DNA from: Phenylobacterium sp. LH3H17
GTDB taxonomy: Bacteria; Pseudomonadota; Alphaproteobacteria; Caulobacterales; Caulobacteraceae
Length of the DNA stretch: 64,000 nt
NCBI RefSeq assembly: GCF_024298925.1
Contig: NZ_CP101283.1
Location: 2,299,001-2,363,000, forward strand
Direction of reading: 5' to 3'
The notes under the pieces were generated by a model. The model saw only the letters and a list, made by a program, of their open reading frames with translations. It was not told where the DNA came from and made no database searches. Both the position numbers and the translations under genes were made by a program. Positions 1 through 9,685 of this stretch are shown piece by piece; within the stretch, counting starts at the first letter, position 1; each line of letters opens with the position of its first letter.

Positions 1-1199
1 ATCTGGCCGACCTGGCTGGCGTCGGTGGCGCCGCGGATCAGGCCGTCGGCGTCGACGACCGTGATCTGCTGAATGTTGGGGTCGGCCGAGGCGGCGCGCA
101 CGAAGGCGGCGACCGGAGCCCAGTCGCGCTGGTCGGCCGGCAGGGTCGCGTTGTCGGCCGCGGTCAGGGCGGCGTTGGAAGCGACGAACGAGGCGATGGC
201 GCCGCCCGAGGAGAGCGCCATCCGCTCCATGGCGCGGTCCTGGCGGTTCAGCACCAGGCCCACGCAGACCAGCAGGACCACCGCGGTGATCCCGGCCATG
301 ATCAGGGTCAGGCGGGCCTGCAGCGGCAGGTAGCGGCGCACGCCCTCCAGTTCCTCGGCCTGGGCCTCGAGCGACCGCTGTTCGCGGCGCATGGCCTCGG
401 CCAGCTGGCCCCCGTCGGCGAACCGCCGCTCCGGCTTCTTGGCCAGCAGCTTGCCGATGATGAACTGCAGGCCGCGCGGGCACTCCGGCGCGAGTTCGGC
501 GATCGGGCGCGGGTCGTTCTGGGTGATCTGCAGGGCCAGAGTCGCCGCACTGGTCCCGGCGAACGCTCGCTGGCCGGTGATCAGTTCGTAGAGCACCACG
601 CCCACGGAGAAGAGGTCGGAGCGCCCGTCGATATGGCCGCCCAGAGCCTGTTCGGGGCTCATGTAGCGCGGGGTCCCCAGGACCTGGCCGACCTGGGTCT
701 TCAGCATCTCGGCCTCGGTGTCGGCCTCGGCCACGCGCGCGATGCCGAAGTCGAGGATCTTCACGCTCCGCCCGTCGGGGGCCAGTAGGATGTTGCTGGG
801 CTTGATGTCGCGGTGAACCACCCCGACCTCGTGAGCGTAACGCAGGGCCTCGCCCAGTTGGGCGCCGATGGCCAGGACGTCGTCGACCGGGAACTTGCCG
901 ATGCGCACGGCGGCCTTGTCCAGCGGTTCGCCGTCCAGCAGCTCCATGGCGATATAGGGATAGCCGTCGACCTCGCCGACGTCATAGATCGTGACGATAT
1001 TGGGGTGCGACAGGGCGCCGGCCGCCTTGGCCTCGCGCAGGAAACGGGCGACGTAGTGCCGGTTCTGGCGGAACTCGGCCTTCAGGACCTTGATGGCCAG
1101 GACGCGATTGATGCCCGGATCATAGGCCCGGTAGACGTCGGCCATCGCGCCTTCGCCGATCCGCGCTTGCACCTCATAGCGCCCAACCAATTTCAACAT
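1..1199 (-). CDS. Membrane-anchored Ser/Thr protein kinase (3' end outside window)
   Basis: Hanks-type serine/threonine kinase that would phosphorylate protein substrates in the cytoplasm and sense through an extracytoplasmic part. The frame is open from the ATG at 1199 to the window edge (399 residues visible). Visible motifs are a glycine loop GEGAMADVY (16-23), the ATP-binding Lys in AIKVLK (K37), the catalytic loop HRDIKPSN (129-136, D131), DFG (150-152) and the activation-segment GTPRYMSPE. A single hydrophobic segment near residues 297-317 follows a Glu/Gln-rich linker. The segment after it, about 80 residues seen, looks like the start of a periplasmic sensor domain. The LysM lipoprotein gene lies 94 bases upstream on the same strand. 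Substrate and ligand cannot be told. Confidence 0.93.
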   Translation of the reverse strand, partial: MLKLVGRYEVQARIGEGAMADVYRAYDPGINRVLAIKVLKAEFRQNRHYVARFLREAKAAGALSHPNIVTIYDVGEVDGYPYIAMELLDGEPLDKAAVRIGKFPVDDVLAIGAQLGEALRYAHEVGVVHRDIKPSNILLAPDGRSVKILDFGIARVAEADTEAEMLKTQVGQVLGTPRYMSPEQALGGHIDGRSDLFSVGVVLYELITGQRAFAGTSAATLALQITQNDPRPIAELAPECPRGLQFIIGKLLAKKPERRFADGGQLAEAMRREQRSLEAQAEELEGVRRYLPLQARLTLIMAGITAVVLLVCVGLVLNRQDRAMERMALSSGGAIASFVASNAALTAADNATLPADQRDWAPVAAFVRAASADPNIQQITVVDADGLIRGATDASQVGQ

Positions 1200-1256
1200 G
1201 CCCTAGTCCCCGGACCGCGATCCTTTCCAGAGGCTAAGCGGCTACGGTTAAAGGAC

Positions 1257-1285
1257 AATTCGCGCGGCGAAGCTTTCGGCGAATT
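1257..1285 (-). terminator. Candidate hairpin between LysM gene and kinase
   Basis: Perfect 7-base arms (AATTCGC at 1257-1263, GCGAATT at 1279-1285) enclose a second small stem (CGAA/TTCG at 1268-1278). It sits 9 bases after the LysM gene stop, on the minus strand. No long U tract follows, so it may be a weak terminator, an mRNA-stabilising hairpin or a protein site. Confidence 0.35.
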
Positions 1286-1293
1286 ATTTCACC

Positions 1294-2004
1294 TCAGCGG
1301 CGCACATTGGCCTGAATGCGCACGGCGCGGTCGAGGTCGCGCTGAATCACGGGGTTGCCCGGATCGAACGCCAGGGCCTGGCGCAGAAGCCCCACGGCCT
1401 TGTTGATCGCCCCGCGGTTCATCTGCTCCAGGGCTTGGCCGCGCAGCTGGCCGGCGCGGACGGGATTGCGCTGGCTGGCCGGCGCGGCGGTCGCGGCGGT
1501 GGCCGCAGCGGGCTTGGCTGGGACGACCTTGCGCGGAACCCCGGGGATCAGCAGGGTCTGCCCGATGCTCATCTGCGAGGGGTCGGCGATGCCGTTGTAC
1601 CGGGCCAAGCCATAGAACATGAGGCTGTCGCCCATCAGCCGGTCGGCCAGGCTGGACATCGAGTCTCCCGACCGCACCTTGTAGACATAGTTTTTCTCGC
1701 CTAGCAGCTCGCGCGGGTCGCGGTCGATTTGGTCCAACAGCTTGCGGGCGACGGCGTTGGCGGGTTGCTCGGCCAGCACAGCCAGCAGCTCGGCCCGGGC
1801 CAGGACGCCCTGTCCGGTTCCCAACAGTTCCACGGCCCGGTTCTGGCGCTCGCGAGCGCTGAGCCCGGGCGTAGCGACGGGCGCGGCGGGGTTCACGCCG
1901 CCCCGGGTCGGCGAGATGGTGGTTCCTGGCGCGCCCTTCGGCGTCTGCGCGCAGGCCGCCAGGGTGAGGGTCAGCAGGACGGCCAATAGGATCGGCGATC
2001 TCAA
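1294..2004 (-). CDS. LysM-domain lipoprotein with TPR-like C-terminus
   Basis: Predicted lipoprotein of 236 residues that may bind peptidoglycan. I chose the TTG at 2004 because it overlaps the upstream stop codon as TTGA and begins directly with a lipoprotein signal (hydrophobic stretch, lipobox LAAC, Cys18). The open frame extends further upstream, but that stretch lies inside the EAL gene and does not look like a leader. A LysM domain spans about residues 106-154 (YVYKVRSGDS ... GQTLLIPG). The last 35 residues resemble one tetratricopeptide repeat (LLRQALAFDPGNP). The 4-base overlap suggests translational coupling to the c-di-GMP phosphodiesterase upstream. Function beyond wall binding is unknown. 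Confidence 0.85.
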   Translation of the reverse strand: MRSPILLAVLLTLTLAACAQTPKGAPGTTISPTRGGVNPAAPVATPGLSARERQNRAVELLGTGQGVLARAELLAVLAEQPANAVARKLLDQIDRDPRELLGEKNYVYKVRSGDSMSSLADRLMGDSLMFYGLARYNGIADPSQMSIGQTLLIPGVPRKVVPAKPAAATAATAAPASQRNPVRAGQLRGQALEQMNRGAINKAVGLLRQALAFDPGNPVIQRDLDRAVRIQANVRR

Positions 2005-3731
2005 GCCACGGCCCTCCGACTGGTTCCGGACCGCGTCGGCGCGGGGGGCGCCAGCCGCGCCAGCCAGACCGGGTCGCGTACAGTGCGCACGAAATCCTCG
2101 CCGCTCATCGGCTTGGCGAAGAAGAACCCCTGGATCAGGGAGCATCCGAGCCCACGCAGGGTCTCGACCTCTTCACGGGTTTCGGCGCCCTCGGCCAGCA
2201 CCTGGATGTCGAGGCCGCGCGACAGCTCCACCAGCGCCCGGCAGATCGCCTGGCTGTCGCGGCGCTCGTCGATCTTGGTGACGAACTCGCGGTCGATCTT
2301 CAGTTTCGAGAACGGCAGGTTCTTCAGATAAGACAGGCTGGAATAGCCGGCGCCGAAATCGTCGATGGCGACGCTGACGCCAAGCGCCCGCAGTTCCTCG
2401 ACCAGCCGACGCGTGCGCGCGGCGTCCTCCATAGCGGCGGTCTCGGTAAGCTCGACCTCAAGGGCGCCGGGCGACAAACGGTGGCGCTCCAGCGTGCGCA
2501 CGATGGTGGTGTTGAGCGACGGATCTGCGAACTGTCGGGCCGACAGGTTCACCGCCATCTTCAGGCCCGTGAGACCCAGGTCCTGCCAGGCGCGCGCCTC
2601 GCGGCAGGCGGCGTTCAGCACCCAGAGCCCGACCTCATCGATCAGGCCGGACTGTTCCAGGATCGGAATGAATTCAGCAGGCGAGACCATGCCAAGGTCC
2701 GGGTGGCGCCAGCGCAACAGGGCTTCGGCGCCCACCACCCGGCCTGTATCCAGATTGACCACCGGCTGAAAATGAAGGGCCAGCTGCTCGCGCCCGATGG
2801 CCTGGCGCAGGTCCTGCTCCAGGGAGAACCGCTCCTTGGCGGCGACCGATGACTGGGCGGAGAAGAAGGACAGCTTGCCGCCCGAGCTCTCCCCCGCCTT
2901 GGGCAGGGCCGCGAAGGCTCGGGTCAACAGGGTGGCTGGATCCTCCCCGTCGTGCGGGAAGATCGCCGCGCCCAGGTCGACGTCTGGCGAGAGCCGAATG
3001 TCGGGCAGTTCCTGGCTCAGCACATAGCCCAGCGCCTGAAGCTCGTTGGCGGCCACATGCGGCGCGGCGACGCCCGCGAACCAGATGCCGAAGCAATCGC
3101 GGTCCACCTGCGCCACGACACGGCTGGGCTGCAAGGCGCCTGACAGGCGTTGGGCGAAGGCGGCGAGCGCTCGCTCGGCCGCGCCCTGGTCGAAGGCAGC
3201 CAGTCGGTCATAGTCGGCGAACCGCACCACACCCAGCACCACGGTGTGGGCAACATCCTTCACCCCGGCTTCAAGGACGGCCAGGAAGGGCTCGCGCGTG
3301 GGCAGGCCAGTGATCGGGTGACGATTGGTCAGGCGGTGGCGCTGGCCGTCCAGGCGCGCGGCGATCTGGTTGACGTCGCGCATCATGCGGCCGACCCCGT
3401 CGGAGAAACCCTGTGGCAGGGCCGAGATTTCGCGCCCCTCGGCGCAGGCCTCCAGCGCCCGGCCAAGCAGGCCCAGGGGCCGCAGCATCAAGGACAGCAG
3501 GACCAGGATGGCGGCCGCGCCGCAGAAGGCGCCGGCCAGGGTCGCGGCGCGGGTCAGGCCCTCGCCCGGCGCCAGCCATCCGGCAAAGGGAAACGCCACG
3601 GCGATCGCGGCCAGGGCCACGATCTTTCCGCGGAAGCCGATCAACGGCAACCTCCCCAGCGCTCTGTAGGTCCAGAGTCTCAAATCTTCACCACGGCGGG
3701 CCGTCCCCACGAAGGCCTCGGCCAGCACCAT
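2001..3731 (-). CDS. Membrane EAL-domain cyclic-di-GMP phosphodiesterase with degenerate GGDEF
   Basis: 576 residues. Two membrane segments (about 36-53 and 63-84) lead into a HAMP-like helix, a GGDEF-type domain (about 135-290) and an EAL domain (about 305-550). The GGDEF motif is degraded (RDCFG near 211-215), so cyclase activity is not expected. The EAL domain keeps the metal and catalytic set: EALLRW (E336), N395 in VNLSARQ, E430 in ELTE, D457-D458 in DDFGAG, K478, E514 and Q534. It should therefore hydrolyse c-di-GMP to pGpG at the inner membrane. The degenerate GGDEF may act as a regulatory GTP-binding module, as known for CC3396-type proteins; that is inference. It overlaps the LysM lipoprotein gene downstream. 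Confidence 0.93.
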   Translation of the reverse strand: MVLAEAFVGTARRGEDLRLWTYRALGRLPLIGFRGKIVALAAIAVAFPFAGWLAPGEGLTRAATLAGAFCGAAAILVLLSLMLRPLGLLGRALEACAEGREISALPQGFSDGVGRMMRDVNQIAARLDGQRHRLTNRHPITGLPTREPFLAVLEAGVKDVAHTVVLGVVRFADYDRLAAFDQGAAERALAAFAQRLSGALQPSRVVAQVDRDCFGIWFAGVAAPHVAANELQALGYVLSQELPDIRLSPDVDLGAAIFPHDGEDPATLLTRAFAALPKAGESSGGKLSFFSAQSSVAAKERFSLEQDLRQAIGREQLALHFQPVVNLDTGRVVGAEALLRWRHPDLGMVSPAEFIPILEQSGLIDEVGLWVLNAACREARAWQDLGLTGLKMAVNLSARQFADPSLNTTIVRTLERHRLSPGALEVELTETAAMEDAARTRRLVEELRALGVSVAIDDFGAGYSSLSYLKNLPFSKLKIDREFVTKIDERRDSQAICRALVELSRGLDIQVLAEGAETREEVETLRGLGCSLIQGFFFAKPMSGEDFVRTVRDPVWLARLAPPAPTRSGTSRRAVA

Positions 3732-3790
3732 GCGCCCCGGTCTTCTACCGCTTGGTGAAAATGTGTCCTTTACAGAACGTGACCTGAGCC

Positions 3791-3815
3791 GCGTCGGAGA
3801 TCGTGATCCCGACGC
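3791..3815 (-). terminator. Candidate hairpin downstream of rnd
   Basis: A 25-base near-palindrome: GCGTCGG (3791-3797) pairs with CCGACGC (3809-3815), with an inner GATC/GATC. It lies about 20 bases past the rnd stop and upstream of nothing on the minus strand until the EAL gene promoter region. It has no clear U tract; terminator role is inferred from position only. Confidence 0.35.
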
Positions 3816-3834
3816 CGGATTTCGGCTCGGCCCC

Positions 3835-5016
3835 CTACTCCGCCGCGGCGGTCGCCTTGGGCGCGCGGCGGACTTCCACCACCCGCACCCGCGTGCCGTC
3901 CAGCACCAGGGCCAGTTCGCCGCGCTTCAGCCTTAGAGCGTCCTCGCCGAACGCCTCGCGCCGCCAGCCGGTGAGCGCCTGAGTCTTGGCGTCGTCGTCA
4001 TTGGCGATCTGTTCCAGGTCCGAAACCGTGGCGATAAGCTTGGACGCCACACCGGCGTCTTCAGCCCGCGCCTTCAGCAGAACCTTCAGTAGCTCGACCA
4101 CCGCGCCAGCGGCAGGCGAGACCTGCACCTTGCTGCGTTCGATCACCGGGGCGTAACCCTCGGGGTCCTTCAGCGCCTCGCGGACGGCGGCCAGCAGGTC
4201 GGGTCCGAACCGCGAGCCCGAGAAGCCTTTCGGCACCGAGCGCAGCCGGTCCAGGGCGTCGGCGTCGGTCGGCGCCTGCGTGGCGACCTCATCGATGGCG
4301 TCGTCCTTGAGGATCCGGCCGCGAGGTTGGTCGCGCATCTGGGCGGTCCGCTCGCGCCAGGCGGCCACCGACTTGAAGATCGCCAGGTATTTCGAGGTGT
4401 GGCGCCGCGGCTTGAGCCGTTTCCAGGCGTTCTCCGGCTCCACGTCGTAGACGGCCGGATCACACAGACTCTGCATCTCGTCGACCACCCAGGTCAGACG
4501 GCCTTCCTTCTGCAGGCGGTCGCGCAGCATCGGATAGAGCTCGGCCAGATGCGTCACGTCACCCAGGGCGTAGACCAGCTGGGCGTCGGTCAGCGGCCGG
4601 CGGGCCCAGTCGGTGAAGCGCGACGACTTGTCGATCTCCAGCTTCAGCATCTGGCGGACCAGGGCGTCATAGGCGATCTGTTCGCCGAACCCGGCGGCCA
4701 TGCCGGCGACCTGGGTGTCAAACAGGGGCCGCGGCATCGCATTCAGATTGTTGAAGATCTCAACGTCCTGGCGCGCGGCGTGGAACACCTTCTCGATGCT
4801 CTCGTCGCGCAGGATCTCCAGGAACGGCTCGAGATCGATCCCGTCGGCCAGGGGATCGATCACCGCTTCGGCGGAGGGGGCGGCGGCCTGGATCAGGCAG
4901 AGCTTGGGCCAGTAGGTGGTTTCGCGCATGAACTCGGTGTCTACTGCGACGAAAGGCTGGCCTTTGATTTTGTCGCAGAACGCCTGGAGTTCGGCGGTGG
5001 TTGTAATCGGCGTCAT
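3835..5016 (-). CDS. rnd: Ribonuclease D
   Basis: 3'-5' exoribonuclease that trims tRNA precursors and other structured RNAs. The DEDDy catalytic set is complete in the 393-residue product: D26 and E28 (AVDTEF), D84 (ARQDVEIF), and Y149 with D153 (VYALGDVTHL). An HRDC-type helical region occupies roughly residues 205-285 and a second helical C-terminal part follows; the length fits the family. A TTG lies one codon upstream of the ATG at 5016; ATG is preferred. A TATAGC hexamer lies only 6 bases before the ATG, suggesting a leaderless transcript. It diverges from purM. Confidence 0.95.
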   Translation of the reverse strand: MTPITTTAELQAFCDKIKGQPFVAVDTEFMRETTYWPKLCLIQAAAPSAEAVIDPLADGIDLEPFLEILRDESIEKVFHAARQDVEIFNNLNAMPRPLFDTQVAGMAAGFGEQIAYDALVRQMLKLEIDKSSRFTDWARRPLTDAQLVYALGDVTHLAELYPMLRDRLQKEGRLTWVVDEMQSLCDPAVYDVEPENAWKRLKPRRHTSKYLAIFKSVAAWRERTAQMRDQPRGRILKDDAIDEVATQAPTDADALDRLRSVPKGFSGSRFGPDLLAAVREALKDPEGYAPVIERSKVQVSPAAGAVVELLKVLLKARAEDAGVASKLIATVSDLEQIANDDDAKTQALTGWRREAFGEDALRLKRGELALVLDGTRVRVVEVRRAPKATAAAE

Positions 5017-5022
5017 CAAGTA

Positions 5023-5028
5023 GCTATA
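5023..5028 (-). promoter_or_regulatory. Candidate -10 hexamer for leaderless rnd mRNA
   Basis: Reading the minus strand, TATAGC is followed by six bases and then the rnd ATG. This spacing would place the transcription start at the A of the ATG. There is no Shine-Dalgarno-like sequence before this start. A TTGCAG further upstream is at 19-base spacing, so the -35 is weak. Leaderless mRNAs are common in Caulobacter. Confidence 0.35.
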
Positions 5029-5110
5029 CGCTCGCGAGTGGCCGAGTCTGCAAGCGCCGGATGCGCGCGGAGGCCAATTTCTTACCCGCCCTGAGTCCTA
5101 AAGGCGTCAC

Positions 5111-6136
<1,026 letters not shown>

Positions 6137-6919
6137 CTATTCGCCCCTGAACACCGCCGTCCGCTTCTGGTTGAAGGCGGCGACGCCCTCGCGGCGGTCC
6201 TTGGTCTTGAACAGGCGATTGTACTGTACAAGCTCCAGGGCCATGGCCTTGTCCAGCGGCAGGGCCGCGCCGCCCTGGACCACGGCCTTGAGCGCCTTGA
6301 CCGACAGCGGCGCCTTTGAGGCGATCACCCGGGCGCGCTCCAGCACCTGGGGCATCAGCTCGTCGGCCGGGACCACTCGGTTGAGCAGGCCGAAATCCAG
6401 CGCCTGGGCCGCATCGATGGGCAGGCCTGACATCAGCAGCTCCGAGGCCCGCCGCGCCCCGGCCGCGCGGACGATGTACTGCGTGCCGCCCAGGCCTGGG
6501 ATGATGCCCAGCCCCACCTCGGGCAACCCAAGCCGCGCGGTGTTCGAACCCCAGGCGAAATCGCAGGCCAGGGCCATCTCGCAGCCGCCGCCCATGGCCG
6601 CGCCGTTCACCGCCGCGATGATCGGGAAAGGGCAGGAAAGCTGGGCGCGGATCATCGACTCGAACATCACGTGCTGCTCGCCCCAGGCCGCGTCGGTCAT
6701 GCCGTCGCGCTCCTTGAGATCGGCCCCGGCGCAGAAGAACCGGCCCGCACCGGTCAACACTGCGACCCGGACCTTGGGGTCCTTCGCCATGGCCTTCCAC
6801 AGCGACAGCAGCTCCTCGCCCATGGCGGTGTTGAGCGCATTGGCCGCGTCGGGTCGCGAGAGGGTCACCAGCCGGACGCCCTCGCCGGCCTCGCTCACCG
6901 TGATCGTCTTCAATTTCAT
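6137..6919 (-). CDS. Enoyl-CoA hydratase/isomerase family protein
   Basis: Crotonase-fold enzyme of 260 residues, normal length. It carries the oxyanion-hole/CoA segments CAGADLKE (63-70) and NGAAMGGGCEM (105-115), and both hydratase glutamates are present: E114 (GGCEMA) and E134 (GLPEVG), spaced 20 residues as in mitochondrial hydratase E144/E164. Hydration of a 2-enoyl-CoA is therefore likely. It is the last gene of a three-gene operon; its ATG overlaps the CoA-transferase stop by 4 bases. The natural substrate is not deducible. Confidence 0.93.
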   Translation of the reverse strand: MKLKTITVSEAGEGVRLVTLSRPDAANALNTAMGEELLSLWKAMAKDPKVRVAVLTGAGRFFCAGADLKERDGMTDAAWGEQHVMFESMIRAQLSCPFPIIAAVNGAAMGGGCEMALACDFAWGSNTARLGLPEVGLGIIPGLGGTQYIVRAAGARRASELLMSGLPIDAAQALDFGLLNRVVPADELMPQVLERARVIASKAPLSVKALKAVVQGGAALPLDKAMALELVQYNRLFKTKDRREGVAAFNQKRTAVFRGE

Positions 6920-8136
6920 GTCCCCTCCGGTCCGGCGACGACCCCCGTGTCGTGCAGCCTCGCGATCTCGCCGCTCGTAAGCCCCAGCACCTCGCTGAGC
7001 ACCTCGTCGGTATGCTGTCCAAGCCTGGACGCGGGGCGCGCCGGCGCCCGCCGTTCCTGCGGGATGGTCCCGGCGAAGCCCGCCGCTGGATAGGTCCGGC
7101 CGCTGGGATGTACGATGTCGGAATAGACCGGGTTGCCCTTGAACAGGCGCTCATCCCGGGCGGCCTCGCTCATGGGCTGGTAGGGGCCCCAGCACACGCC
7201 TTCCCGCTCGAAGGCCGGCAGCAGCTCGGCCAGGGTCTTGCGGGCGAAGGCCGCCTCGAAGATCGGCAGCAGTCGGGCGCGATGGTTGAAGCGCAGCCCC
7301 TCATCGACGGCGAAGCTCAAGGCCAGCTCGGATTCCAGCGCTGCGACCAGCGCCTCGATCTCCAACACCTGCAGCAGTCCCTTCCACTGGCGGGCGGTGA
7401 TCGCCACCAGCATGATCCGGCGGCCGTCCCGCAGCACGAAGTCGCGGCCGAAGGCGCCGTAGAGGTCGTTGCCCATCCTCGGCCGATCGGGGCCGGCCAG
7501 GGACTCCGCCAGGTAGCCGAGATTGGCCATGGTGGATCCAGCGATATCCGACAGCGGGATGCGGATCTCGCGCCCCTTGCCGTCCCTGGCCCGCGCGCTC
7601 ACCGCCGCCACCAGGGCGAAAGCGGCATAGGCGCCGGTCAGCAGGTCCCAGGCGGGCAGGACGTGGTTCACCGGCCGCGGATCGTCGGGATGACCGGTCA
7701 TCAACGGAACGCCCACGGCGCTGTTGATCGTATAATCCACCGCCGGCCCGCCATCGGCCCAGCCCATGACCCTGGCGCAGATGAGATCGGGCCTAAGGGC
7801 GGCGAGCTTTTCGTAGGAGAGGAAGCCCTCGACCGGAAAATTGGTGACGAACACCCCGCCCTGCTCGCCCGGCGCGGCCGCCAGGCGCGCGGCGAGCTCC
7901 CGGCCCTCGGGGCGGGAAAGGTCGATGGCGATGGATTTCTTCGACTTGTTCAGCCCCTCCCAATAGAGGCTGTCGCCGCCCGGGGTCAGCGGCCAGCGCC
8001 GGAAGTCCGGGCCACCGCCGATATTGTCGAACCGGATCACCTCGGCGCCGAGCTGGGCCAGATAAAGGCCGCAGGTCGGCCCCGCCACGAAGGCCGAGCC
8101 CTCAACGACCCGCAGCCCCTTCAGAAGGTCGTACAT
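6916..8136 (-). CDS. CaiB/BaiF family III CoA-transferase
   Basis: 406-residue family III CoA-transferase, which moves CoA between acyl groups through an aspartyl-CoA thioester. The N-terminus shows the family Rossmann-like start (LRVVEGSAFVAGP ... LAQLGAEVIRFD), the NKSKKSIAIDL segment and a likely catalytic aspartate in PAWDLLTG (D164). Neighbours are an acyl-CoA dehydrogenase (1-base gap upstream) and an enoyl-CoA hydratase (4-base overlap downstream), so the operon could activate an acid, desaturate it and hydrate it. A branched or alicyclic acid substrate is a guess. Confidence 0.93.
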   Translation of the reverse strand: MYDLLKGLRVVEGSAFVAGPTCGLYLAQLGAEVIRFDNIGGGPDFRRWPLTPGGDSLYWEGLNKSKKSIAIDLSRPEGRELAARLAAAPGEQGGVFVTNFPVEGFLSYEKLAALRPDLICARVMGWADGGPAVDYTINSAVGVPLMTGHPDDPRPVNHVLPAWDLLTGAYAAFALVAAVSARARDGKGREIRIPLSDIAGSTMANLGYLAESLAGPDRPRMGNDLYGAFGRDFVLRDGRRIMLVAITARQWKGLLQVLEIEALVAALESELALSFAVDEGLRFNHRARLLPIFEAAFARKTLAELLPAFEREGVCWGPYQPMSEAARDERLFKGNPVYSDIVHPSGRTYPAAGFAGTIPQERRAPARPASRLGQHTDEVLSEVLGLTSGEIARLHDTGVVAGPEGT

Positions 8137-9300
8137 TCAGAAGCTCTTCGGCATGCCCAGCACGTGGGTGCCCACGTGGCTGAGGATCAGGTTCGTGGAG
8201 ATCGGGGCCACCTGGTACAGGCGAGTCTCACGGAACTTCCGCTCGATGTCGTACTCCTCGGCGAAGCCGAAGCCGCCGTGGGTCTGCAGGCAGGTGTCGG
8301 CGGCGAACCAGGAGGCCTCCGAGGCCAGCATCTTCGCCATGTTGGCTTCCGTGCCGCAGGGCTGGCCGGCCTCGAACATGGCCGCGGCCTTCTGCACCAT
8401 CAGCTCGGCGGCGCTGACCTGGACGTGGGCGCGGGCGATCGGGAACTGGACGCCCTGGTTCTCACCGATCTTGCGGCCGAAAACCTCGCGCTCCTTGGCG
8501 TAGGCGCTGGCCCGGTCGATGAAGAACTTGCCGTCGCCTATGCACTCGGCGGCGATCAGGATCCGCTCGGCGTTCATGCCGTCAAGGATGTAGCGGAAAC
8601 CCTTGCCCTCCTCGCCGACCAGGTTCTCGGCCGGAACCTCAAGGTCGTCGAAGAACAGCTCGGTGGTGGCGTGATTGAGCATGGTGCGCACCGGCCGGAT
8701 GGTGAGCCCGTTGCCGACCGCCCGCCGCAGGTCGACCAGCAGCACACTCATCCCGTCGGATGACCGGGCGGCCTGCTCGCGCGGCGTGGTGCGCACCAGC
8801 AGCACCATGAGGTCGGAATGCTCGGCCCTGCTGATCCAGATCTTTTGGCCGCGAACCACGTACTTGTCGCCGTCCCGCCTGGCGAAGGTCGAGATGCGGG
8901 TGGTGTCGGTGCCGGCCCCGGGCTCGGTGACACCGAAGGCCTGCAGTCGCAGTTCGCCGGTGGCGACCTTGGGAAGATAGGCTTCCTTCTGCGCCTGGCT
9001 GCCGTGCTTGAGCACCGTGCCCATGGTGTACATCTGGGCGTGACAGGCGCCGCCGTTGCAGCCCGAACGGTGGATCTCTTCCAGAACCGCCGTGGCCGCC
9101 GACAGTCCCAGGCCCGAACCTCCGTATTCCTCCGGGATCAAGACCGACAGAAAGCCGGCCTCGGTCAGGGCGCTGACGAAAGCGGTCGGATAGGTCCGCT
9201 CGCGGTCGAGCGCGCGCCAGTACTCGCCCGGAAACTGGGCGCACAGCCTGCGCACCGCCTCGCGGATTTCAGGGAAACTCTCGCTGGCCGCAGCGCTCAC
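8137..9300 (-). CDS. Acyl-CoA dehydrogenase family protein
   Basis: FAD-dependent acyl-CoA dehydrogenase of 387 residues. Visible family parts are the FAD/substrate segment FGVTEPGAGTDT (122-133), the middle beta domain with KIWISRA, and the C-terminal motif QTHGGFGFAEEYDIERKFRE. The medium-chain-type catalytic Glu position (YEGT) reads YQVAPIS here, but E245 in GMNAERILIA matches the isovaleryl-CoA-dehydrogenase-type base, so activity is still expected. The start is GTG at 9300, supported by a strong AGGAGGAAG Shine-Dalgarno on the minus strand (9304-9313). First gene of the catabolic operon. Confidence 0.94.
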   Translation of the reverse strand: MSAAASESFPEIREAVRRLCAQFPGEYWRALDRERTYPTAFVSALTEAGFLSVLIPEEYGGSGLGLSAATAVLEEIHRSGCNGGACHAQMYTMGTVLKHGSQAQKEAYLPKVATGELRLQAFGVTEPGAGTDTTRISTFARRDGDKYVVRGQKIWISRAEHSDLMVLLVRTTPREQAARSSDGMSVLLVDLRRAVGNGLTIRPVRTMLNHATTELFFDDLEVPAENLVGEEGKGFRYILDGMNAERILIAAECIGDGKFFIDRASAYAKEREVFGRKIGENQGVQFPIARAHVQVSAAELMVQKAAAMFEAGQPCGTEANMAKMLASEASWFAADTCLQTHGGFGFAEEYDIERKFRETRLYQVAPISTNLILSHVGTHVLGMPKSF

Positions 9301-9489
9301 GCTCTTCCTCCTCGCCCAGGGCTCAGCTAGCGCATGGCGCGACCCTTGGATACGGGCAGATCAGACGTCACCGTGCGTGAGTCAAACCCTGCGCCAAAGC
9401 TCAACTTGGTCAAGGTTACTGAATTTCAATCTTGTTCTGATGGAACTTCGAGGGTGCGGAACTGTTCGAAGACCATGGACGGGTTGAGT

Positions 9490-9678
9490 ATGAACCGCGA
9501 GCAACGCTTACGCCGCGAGGCCTTGAGCCTCTGGAAGGCCTTGAGTTCGGAGCCGCCGCCGCGCGGACTGGATGGCCCGCGCCTGTTGGATGCGGCGCTG
9601 GAGCTGAAGGCCCCGAGCGACTACGACCGCATCCATTCTCCGCATCTGCGGACCAGCCAGATCACCCGGCCGAAATAG
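9490..9678 (+). CDS. Small hypothetical protein (62 aa)
   Basis: A basic/leucine-rich opening helix (MNREQRLRREALSLWKALS) is followed by a proline-rich turn and a C-terminus ending HSPHLRTSQITRPK. Codon use has the strong third-position G/C of neighbouring real genes from the ATG at 9490 onward. The frame is open upstream to 9334, but that part has poor codon use. I do not recognise a family. Adjacent stretch 9301-9489 holds no gene I can see and probably carries the divergent promoters. Confidence 0.55.
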   Translation: MNREQRLRREALSLWKALSSEPPPRGLDGPRLLDAALELKAPSDYDRIHSPHLRTSQITRPK

Positions 9679-9685
9679 CCGCGGC

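Noticed and set aside
6952..8763. 603-residue open frame on the plus strand
   Set aside because: Antisense shadow of the CoA-transferase and acyl-CoA dehydrogenase genes, whose motifs are unmistakable.
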